Source: Candidatus Hydrogenedens sp.
GTDB taxonomy: Bacteria > Hydrogenedentota > Hydrogenedentia > Hydrogenedentales > Hydrogenedentaceae
Direction of reading: 5' to 3'
NCBI GenBank assembly: GCA_035361075.1
Contig: DAOSBX010000059.1
Location: 1-12,784 of the forward strand
Length of the DNA stretch: 12,784 nt
In this document: piece after piece, positions 8,601 to 12,784 of the stretch
Layout of the letters: each line of letters opens with the position of its first letter
Position numbering within the stretch: position 1 is the first letter of the stretch
Notes under the pieces: generated by a model
What the model saw: the letters and a program-made list of their open reading frames with translations, nothing else
Told to the model about the DNA's origin: nothing
The model's database searches: none
Made by a program: the position numbers and the translations under genes

Positions 8601-11600
8601 TATTCATAAAATCCCAACCCACAAAGGTTGACTGTTGCATCATTTCTTCTGTTGTTTTTCCTTCCCCTCCCATAGATTCCGTTTGCCCGGAAGTCTCTAT
8701 ATCCCAGTAACTCGAACTTACAGTATTTATATTTACACCTATCAATCCACCCACAATTGTAGTTCCAATAACAGCACCTGTTGAATAACAATATTGGATT
8801 GTGCCTTCATTGTAACTTACGAGTCCAGCCACATGGTCAGTCCCTGTTACAGAAGCAGTAGTAAAACAGTTTATAATGTTCCCCGAATTGTTTCCTGCCA
8901 AACCTCCAATGTAACTTTCACCAGACACAGAACCCATAGAAAAACTTTCTTGTATCACCCCATAATTATCACCAACAAGTCCTCCAACATAAGTATCCCC
9001 AGTAACAGAACCTGCTTTATAACATTGTAAAATAGAACCATAATTGATACCGACTACGCCACCGACATTGTCATTTCCTGAGATAGGACCTTCAATATAG
9101 CAATTGAAAATATTTCCGTAATTAATACACGCTAAACCACCGGTAGGGTTATTCCCCTCTAAATGACTTATTTCTAACTTTACATTATTCACCTCACCGA
9201 AAACTACACCAAATACACTTCTATACTCACTCTCAAACAATTCACTCACTATATACAGATTTTGAATTGTATGCCTTTTCCCATCAAGTTTGCCTGCAAA
9301 TGTCTTTTTAGGAATGAAAACAAACAAATCTTTGCAATCTATATCTGTAGTTAGTGTATAAATCCCATTCCAGGGATAATTCCAATCATATCCAATTTGG
9401 TTAAATTCGTTTGCAGAACTTATTTCTTTTTCTACTCGCGGAGTAATGGGTTTCGTCTCCCCTAAATCTAATAGATACGGATATGATTCATTATCTATTA
9501 TGCTCCATGTATTACTAAAATCCCATCCTGTGAAAGTTGATTGTTGTTGCATTTCTTCTGTGGTTTTACCTATACCTCCTGCAGAAGCACTCTGTCCCGA
9601 GGTATTTATGTCCCAGTAACTTGAATTTACCGTTCCCCCGTTTATACCTACTAAACCGCCAACATTTCCGTTTCCTTGAACCAAAGCGGTAGAATAAGAT
9701 TGTTCAACTGTCCCTGTAGTGATGAAACCAATAAGTCCACCAACAGTTGTTCCGCCGGATACTTCTCCCTCTGCAAAACATTGAGACACTGTTTTCTGTT
9801 CATTTCGTCCTAATAACCCGCCAACACAATTATATCCAGTAACAAAGCCTGAAAAATAGCTTTTTGACAAATTCCCTGCATTACTTCCAATTAACCCTCC
9901 AATATCATTAGCACCTGCAACTGAGCCTGTTGTATAACACCGACTTATTGTTCCTTTATTATATCCAGCAAGGATACCTACTTGATTCCTTCCTGAAACC
10001 CAGGAATCTTCTATGAACAGGTCATGAACTTCTCCACCCGTTTCAATATATCCAAATAATCCGACATAACTTTGTGATGGCCGATTAATGTATAAATGAT
10101 AGATTTTATATCCATTACCATAAAACTTTCCGGTAAATGGACTGCTTGCAGTTCCTATAGGGGAAAACCCAGACCATAAATTTTGTTCTATTGTACTACT
10201 TGCATCAATATCTTCTCCCAGGGCATATTCCCCATCGAGGGGATATTCGGGGTCATTTCCTATTTTTTCTAAATCTGCTAAACTGGTTATACATTTTACA
10301 GAAATTGTTAGATCTACTGACATACCTGGTCTTCCAACTGTTCCAGCGGAAGGATTCTGACTTATTACTTTGTTCCAAATAATGGTTCCACATTGTCCAG
10401 TAATGGTTCCGATTGTAAAACCTGCATTTGTTAGTACATTCTCAGCTGAGGTTCTTAGCATACCTGTAACATCGGGAATTAGATACTGCCATAGTAAATA
10501 AGGATAAGTTTCATCCTCTTCAATTCCCCATACATTTACAAAATCCCACCCTGTAAAAGTGGCTTGTCGCTTCATTTCTTCTGTCGTTTTGCCGATACCT
10601 CCTGTAGAATTATTCTGCCCTGATGTATTTATATCCCAATAACTGGAACTGACATAACCTATATTAGTACCCACCAAACCTCCAACAGAAGTTGATCCTG
10701 TCACAGAACCTCTGGAATAACATTCATCTATTTCTTCGATATTATAACCAACCAGTCCACCTACATTATCATTACCGTTTACCGAACCTATAGCATAACT
10801 TTTTTTTACTTCATAAGTGTTATACCCAATTAATCCTCCAACAGCCCAATTTCCAGTAACTGACACATTAGCATAACTTTGTGATACAATACCACTATTC
10901 CAGCCAACCACCCCCCCTGAATAATTACCCCCTATTACAGTGCCTACTGCATAACAACGCTCTATTAAGCCACTACAATTGGCCACTAAAGCGGCACAAA
11001 ACGTCCCTCCTGATATACTAAAATTAATTTCTAAACCCATATCATAAATTTTGCCACTACTGCCAACATAAGAAAATAAACCAACACTATCTTCAGATGG
11101 ACGGTTAATAAATAAATGGTGAATTTTATATCTCTTCCCATTAAACCTACCATTAAATGGATTTGCACTTGTCCCTATAGGTATAAAACCTGCACCACCA
11201 TTCCAACCTAATGTAACATCTGCGTTAATATCCTGTGTAAGAACATAATTCCCATTTAAAGGAAAATCTACATCATTTCCTATCTTTTGTAAATCTTCTA
11301 TATTGTTAATACAAATACCTGATAAAACAAAATTTATAGATGTGCCTGGTTCCACTTGTTCTCTGGGATTCGGACTTTGACTGATGACTTTTCCAATAGG
11401 GACTGTCTCGCTACATTCAACTGTGATAGTTCCTACTGTTAAACCTGCAGAGGTAATTTCATTCTTTGCTGTATCTTCATCCATTCCTTCTACATCCGGG
11501 ACCGCATACTGCCATAAAAAATAAGGATAGGAGAAATAATTCTTTATTCCCCAAACATGTTCAAAATCCCAATCCACAAAAGTTGATTTTTGTTCCATTT

Positions 11601-12441
11601 CTATAGTAGTTTTCCCTTCACCCCCTGCAGAATGATTCAATCCAGAACTCTCCATATCCCAATAGCACGAAGTTAATGTTCCACCATCATAATAACCTAA
11701 TAATCCACCGATATCTTCACTCCCTGATACTGTACCTTTAGAATAACTTTCTAATAGCGACCCGTAGTTATATCCTACCAAACCACCAACGGCCCAAGTT
11801 CCATTTACATTAGCATGGGAATAACACTGAGAAATAGTACCTATATTTCCTCCCACCAATCCTCCACTTCCATAAGAACCTGTTCCAGAACCAGAACTAT
11901 AACATGTCTCTACTGTGCCCCCATTATAACCTACCAAAACAGCGATATAATCCCCTAAACCAGATACAGTTCCTATTGCATAACTTTTCGTTATTATTCC
12001 TTCATTATATCCTACTAAACCTCCAACAATATATCCACCACTTATTTGAATATCTTTTAAGCCTAAATTGAATACTTCACCAGAAGATGAGATTCTTCCA
12101 AACAAACCAACATAATCCTGTGAAGAACGATTTATATACAGATTACGAACCTTATATCCATTACCATCAAATTTGCCTGTAAAAGGATTTACCTCAGTTC
12201 CTATCGGGACAAACCCCATACCTCCATTCCAACTACTTGTATCACTTGCGTCTATATCTTTAGATAATTGATATTCCTCATTCAAAGGATAATTTACATC
12301 ATTACCTATCTTCTGTAAATCCTCAATACTACTTATTTGTATTACGGCATATCCATCAAAACTATATAGCAATGAAAATAAAAAACTGATAAAAAGAAAA
12401 TAAAAAAAATAAGCATTAAATTTTAATTTTTTAGTATTCAT
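5653..12441 (-). CDS. Giant exported GLUG/PASTA repeat protein with C-terminal EF-hand (dockerin-like) doublet
   Basis: This 2262-residue protein is probably a surface or secreted adhesin-like fibre. No enzyme domain is visible. Domains in order: signal peptide (1-32, hydrophobic core 11-27, likely cut after GYA); six GLUG beta-solenoid modules (36-313, 376-654, 717-991, 1007-1298, 1361-1696, 1711-2018); PASTA domains at 314-375, 655-716, 1299-1360 and 2019-2080; a Glu-Gly-rich linker (2084-2163); and two EF-hand/dockerin-like repeats (2167-2210 and 2220-2261). Each GLUG module opens with a header of the type IEDLQKIGND..YPL, holds five to seven repeats of the form GGLVGYNxGxIxxCYSxGxVxG (about 34 in all), and closes with SYWDIxxSGQ..GGxGKTTxEM..TFxGWDFxxVWG..YPYL. 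PASTA domains usually bind cell-wall components or act as spacers; here they lie between solenoids. No LPxTG motif or C-terminal membrane helix is seen. The start is supported by AGGAGA 6 nt upstream. The single uninterrupted frame through so many repeats argues for an active gene. Function as adhesin, S-layer-like or matrix protein is inference. Confidence 0.93.
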   Translation of the reverse strand: MNTKKLKFNAYFFYFLFISFLFSLLYSFDGYAVIQISSIEDLQKIGNDVNYPLNEEYQLSKDIDASDTSSWNGGMGFVPIGTEVNPFTGKFDGNGYKVRNLYINRSSQDYVGLFGRISSSGEVFNLGLKDIQISGGYIVGGLVGYNEGIITKSYAIGTVSGLGDYIAVLVGYNGGTVETCYSSGSGTGSYGSGGLVGGNIGTISQCYSHANVNGTWAVGGLVGYNYGSLLESYSKGTVSGSEDIGGLLGYYDGGTLTSCYWDMESSGLNHSAGGEGKTTIEMEQKSTFVDWDFEHVWGIKNYFSYPYFLWQYAVPDVEGMDEDTAKNEITSAGLTVGTITVECSETVPIGKVISQSPNPREQVEPGTSINFVLSGICINNIEDLQKIGNDVDFPLNGNYVLTQDINADVTLGWNGGAGFIPIGTSANPFNGRFNGKRYKIHHLFINRPSEDSVGLFSYVGSSGKIYDMGLEINFSISGGTFCAALVANCSGLIERCYAVGTVIGGNYSGGVVGWNSGIVSQSYANVSVTGNWAVGGLIGYNTYEVKKSYAIGSVNGNDNVGGLVGYNIEEIDECYSRGSVTGSTSVGGLVGTNIGYVSSSYWDINTSGQNNSTGGIGKTTEEMKRQATFTGWDFVNVWGIEEDETYPYLLWQYLIPDVTGMLRTSAENVLTNAGFTIGTITGQCGTIIWNKVISQNPSAGTVGRPGMSVDLTISVKCITSLADLEKIGNDPEYPLDGEYALGEDIDASSTIEQNLWSGFSPIGTASSPFTGKFYGNGYKIYHLYINRPSQSYVGLFGYIETGGEVHDLFIEDSWVSGRNQVGILAGYNKGTISRCYTTGSVAGANDIGGLIGSNAGNLSKSYFSGFVTGYNCVGGLLGRNEQKTVSQCFAEGEVSGGTTVGGLIGFITTGTVEQSYSTALVQGNGNVGGLVGINGGTVNSSYWDINTSGQSASAGGIGKTTEEMQQQSTFTGWDFSNTWSIIDNESYPYLLDLGETKPITPRVEKEISSANEFNQIGYDWNYPWNGIYTLTTDIDCKDLFVFIPKKTFAGKLDGKRHTIQNLYIVSELFESEYRSVFGVVFGEVNNVKLEISHLEGNNPTGGLACINYGNIFNCYIEGPISGNDNVGGVVGINYGSILQCYKAGSVTGDTYVGGLVGDNYGVIQESFSMGSVSGESYIGGLAGNNSGNIINCFTTASVTGTDHVAGLVSYNEGTIQYCYSTGAVIGTTIVGGLIGVNINTVSSSYWDIETSGQTESMGGEGKTTEEMMQQSTFVGWDFMNIWGIVEDSLYPYLSWRYIVPDVTGKEPATAEDEIILEGFQIGMIDYQCDVLETNGKVISQSPSGGSRVTPNSTVNIVVSVICINSIEELQKIGNDPNYPSDANYILEHDIDASDTINWNDGMGFIPLCSSDNGFTGKFNGNNYKITNLYINRYKYEGGYSGLFLKVGSGGEIQNVYIENAWVTGDEGVGGLVGYNQGRITKSKLKGAVIGRNFIGGLVGINSSDSIVELCNTEGSASGYIYIGGLVGSNSGVISQCYSTDLVVGGGYRIGGIAGSNYKDIVKSYASGSVSGNSAVGGLVGEIHAYAKLEQSYSSGFVTGNICIGGLVGQVDDTAQVSQCYSVCVVSGTSYIGGLIGSNSGSVNASYWDIEVSGQTMSDGGEGRTTMEMKQQETFDGWDFVDVWTNIENISYPYFQILGETQSPTTREEKEIWTLDELKDIGRNWDYPFDAHYTLMADIDATDTINWDDGKGFKPIICFSGIFDGNGHIIKNLYIKREEEEVSLFGYSTGIIQNLGLENTWIYGGYIVGTLLSFNLGLVTRCYSTGYVGGDYGVGGLVTVNYQNCGTIDKCYSSCRVEIDSDYGGGLVAENDYSITQCFATGNVSGSKYIGGLVGSNYADILNSYATGTVSGESRVGGFIGITETFVSIKCNYSVGFVSGGSNYIGGFVGENRYPSGGIENCFWDIESSGQNSSDGGEGKTTLEMQQQSTYVNWDFTDVWGITEGQTYPYLLWLGNPLISCPDVVGVSQNDAEITITEAGLTVGAIIEECSSSPIGIVIKQTPESGQYLAPGSVVYITVSTGPCGEGTSEGEGTSEGEGALEGEGALEGEGTSEGIAEGNIEGTVEGEGTPEGIAEGPLEGTIEGTSEGEGSSEGSTEGSVEGEKPPHSSDLNGDWQINLSELLRVVQFFNYLGYHCALPGEETDEGYMPGFDGDKNCQPHSSDYKPQDWVISLSELLRLVQFFNFNGYHPCPDGEDGYCPGI
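5659..5784 (-). repeat. C-terminal EF-hand-like repeat B (residues 2220-2261)
   Basis: It begins HSSDYKPQDWVISLSELLRL and ends GYHPC....EDGYCPG at the protein C-terminus. Aligned with repeat A, its calcium loop has one extra residue (D2223 to E2235 is 13 positions rather than 12) and a Lys at the third position, so calcium binding is probably weakened or altered. The helix LSELLRLVQFFN is almost the same as in repeat A. Cys2251 and Cys2259 flank the final turn. Confidence 0.75.
5812..5943 (-). repeat. C-terminal EF-hand-like repeat A (residues 2167-2210)
   Basis: It begins HSSDLNGDWQINLSELLRV. The loop has a canonical 12-residue EF-hand/dockerin pattern with ligands D2170, N2172, D2174, Q2176, N2178 and E2181, followed by the helix LSELLRVVQFFN and a GYHC...DEGYMPG tail. 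Calcium binding is likely. A paired loop-helix at the C-terminus is the general layout of type I dockerins, but the helix sequence is not that of cellulosomal dockerins, so the partner is unknown. Confidence 0.8.
5953..6192 (-). repeat. Glu-Gly-rich linker (residues 2084-2163)
   Basis: About 80 residues are made almost only of Glu-Gly dipeptides broken by pairs such as TS, AL, IA, TV, TP, PL and ST. The segment is strongly acidic and surely unfolded. It separates the last PASTA domain from the EF-hand-like doublet and probably acts as a flexible spacer that may also bind cations. Confidence 0.85.
6100..6189 (-). repeat. 18-bp tandem repeat, five units, inside the Glu-Gly linker
   Basis: Five adjacent 18-bp units encode EGTSEG, EGTSEG, EGALEG, EGALEG and EGTSEG (residues 2085-2114). 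On the minus strand the unit reads GAAGGAACCTCAGAAGGG with few changes between copies. The unit is a multiple of three, so slippage would change linker length without breaking the frame. The near-identity of copies at DNA level suggests recent expansion compared with the diverged rest of the linker. Confidence 0.85.
6202..8361 (-). repeat. Repeat unit IV: GLUG module 5, linker, GLUG module 6, PASTA 4
   Basis: Residues 1361-2080. Module 5 (7354-8361) has about seven GLUG repeats and is the longest. The linker LGETQSPTTREEKE (7312-7353) replaces a PASTA domain. Module 6 (6388-7311) has about six repeats and a short header, GRNWDYPF. PASTA 4 (6202-6387) begins SCPDVVGV and carries C2049, which pairs by spacing with C2083 just after its last strand. 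Its core reads GIVIKQTPESG rather than GKVISQSP as in PASTA 1 and 3. Confidence 0.85.
8362..10293 (-). repeat. Repeat unit III: GLUG module 3, linker, GLUG module 4, PASTA 3
   Basis: Residues 717-1360. Module 3 (9469-10293) has about five GLUG repeats. The linker LDLGETKPITPRVEKE (9424-9468 plus flanking bases) matches the linker in unit IV. Module 4 (8548-9423) has about six repeats and a header, GYDWNYPW, that resembles module 6 more than any other. PASTA 3 (8362-8547) has GKVISQSPSGG and cysteines C1328 and C1362. Confidence 0.85.
10294..11316 (-). repeat. Repeat unit II: GLUG module 2 and PASTA 2
   Basis: Residues 376-716 (341 residues). GLUG module 2 (10480-11316) has about five repeats and ends YPYLLWQYL. 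PASTA 2 (10294-10479) begins IPDVTGM and has KVISQNPSAG; cysteines C684 and C717 are 33 apart. The unit is one residue longer than unit I and shares its single-module layout. Confidence 0.85.
11317..12336 (-). repeat. Repeat unit I: GLUG module 1 and PASTA 1
   Basis: Residues 36-375 (340 residues), directly after the signal peptide. GLUG module 1 (11503-12336) has about five repeats and closes with the module cap around residues 259-311. PASTA 1 (11317-11502) begins VPDVEGM, has GLTVGTITVEC and GKVISQSP, and carries cysteines C343 and C377, 34 residues apart. Confidence 0.85.
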
Positions 12442-12447
12442 ATTACG

Positions 12448-12453
12448 TCTCCT
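12448..12453 (-). promoter_or_regulatory. Ribosome binding site AGGAGA of the giant gene
   Basis: AGGAGA lies 6 nt before the ATG at 12441, a strong Shine-Dalgarno at good spacing. It fixes the start, which is also supported by the signal peptide that follows. Confidence 0.8.
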
Positions 12454-12486
12454 GCATAATATTCATATTAAAAAAATTCATTTATG

Positions 12487-12515
12487 ATTATACTTTTATA
12501 AAACTACACTGTAAT
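12487..12515 (-). promoter_or_regulatory. Possible proximal promoter of the giant gene
   Basis: A perfect TATAAT (12487-12492) has ATTACA (12510-12515, four of six -35 consensus bases) 17 nt upstream. It would give a leader of about 40 nt. It competes with the better balanced candidate further upstream. Confidence 0.35.
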
Positions 12516-12604
12516 GAGCCCTCAGCCAATAAGAGTGTCTTTAAGGTAAGCTTAACCCACCCCAAAAAACAATGTATTAACTTAGTAACTCATTTGATAA
12601 TATA

Positions 12605-12633
12605 ACTATAGCACAATGCATAACCTTTTTCAA
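12605..12633 (-). promoter_or_regulatory. Candidate sigma-70-type promoter of the giant gene
   Basis: On the minus strand TTGAAA (12628-12633) and TATAGT (12605-12610) are exactly 17 nt apart and each matches five of six consensus bases. The predicted start near 12598 leaves a leader of about 157 nt. The leader contains the small stem TTAAG/CTTAA around 12543-12557 but nothing that I recognise as a known riboswitch. Confidence 0.5.
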
Positions 12634-12695
12634 TATTTTTCGCACAATTTTTAATAAATAATTCTATTGTATATTTATTGCGAGATAAGTGCTTT

Positions 12696-12784
12696 TTATG
12701 CTGTTTGTTCTTTTTCAGGGGGGAGGGTTTTGAGATATTGGTAGTGGTAGATAATAACTGAGGAAATTAAGAATATTAACAGAT
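12696..12784 (-). CDS. C-terminal tail of a probable membrane protein, cut by window edge
   Basis: Reading leftward from the edge, one frame stays open for 28 residues and then stops at TAA (12696-12698). It starts LLIFLISSVIIYHYQYLKTL and ends PPEKEQTA. A hydrophobic stretch followed by a short charged tail looks like a last transmembrane helix with a cytoplasmic end. The piece is too short for family assignment. A second minus frame here also runs open for about 22 residues to a TGA within the CCCCCCTGA stretch, but it is Pro-rich and less protein-like. The stop lies about 60 nt before the candidate promoter of the giant gene, a natural spacing between two same-strand genes. Confidence 0.45.
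   Translation of the reverse strand, partial: LLIFLISSVIIYHYQYLKTLPPEKEQTA

Noticed and set aside
12653..12679. Inverted repeat AATAAATA/TATTTATT as a terminator or operator
   Set aside because: The stem is made only of A-T pairs and is not followed by a T-run on either strand, so it is probably chance.

Overview
The window is AT-rich bacterial chromosome with no RNA genes, CRISPR array or insertion sequence that I can see. It holds two rightward genes at the left end and five leftward genes filling the rest. The best guess at the host is an uncultured anaerobic bacterium of the Hydrogenedentota/PVC-like sphere. This rests on memory that similar PASTA-Cys domains, EG-rich linkers and C-terminal 'LSELLRxVQFFN' doublets occur in such genomes, and on the oxygen-sensitive radical-type dehydratase operon. 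It is inference and not shown by a marker gene.

Layout. Positions 1-807 (+) are the 3' part of a calcineurin-like metallophosphoesterase whose start lies left of the window. Positions 912-2108 (+) encode a Tat-exported nucleoside-hydrolase-like protein. It converges, across only 20 nt, on a leftward operon (5357 to 2129) of three genes: a 2-hydroxyacyl-CoA dehydratase/benzoyl-CoA reductase family subunit, its ATP-dependent [4Fe-4S] activase, and a second dehydratase-family subunit. The two subunits plus activase make a complete enzyme of the HgdABC/HadIBC/Bcr type. No CoA-transferase, acyl-CoA dehydrogenase or Etf gene is beside it, so the substrate is unknown.

Positions 5653-12441 (-) are a single 2262-residue exported protein: signal peptide, six GLUG beta-solenoid modules, four PASTA domains, a Glu-Gly-rich linker encoded partly by an 18-bp tandem repeat, and a C-terminal pair of EF-hand/dockerin-like repeats. 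The PASTA domains divide it into four units of about 340, 341, 644 and 720 residues. The last two units each contain two GLUG modules joined by a conserved 'LGET...EKEI'-type linker, which points to growth by duplication of a double module. All four PASTA domains carry a cysteine pair at a fixed 33-34 residue spacing. Upstream (12442-12695) lie two candidate sigma-70-type promoters and a leader, and at the right edge (12696-12784) the C-terminal tail of a probable membrane protein on the same strand.

The most unusual item is the giant PASTA/GLUG protein with its C-terminal doublet. It has no recognised sorting signal (no LPxTG, no C-terminal transmembrane helix), so the doublet is a candidate attachment or sorting module.
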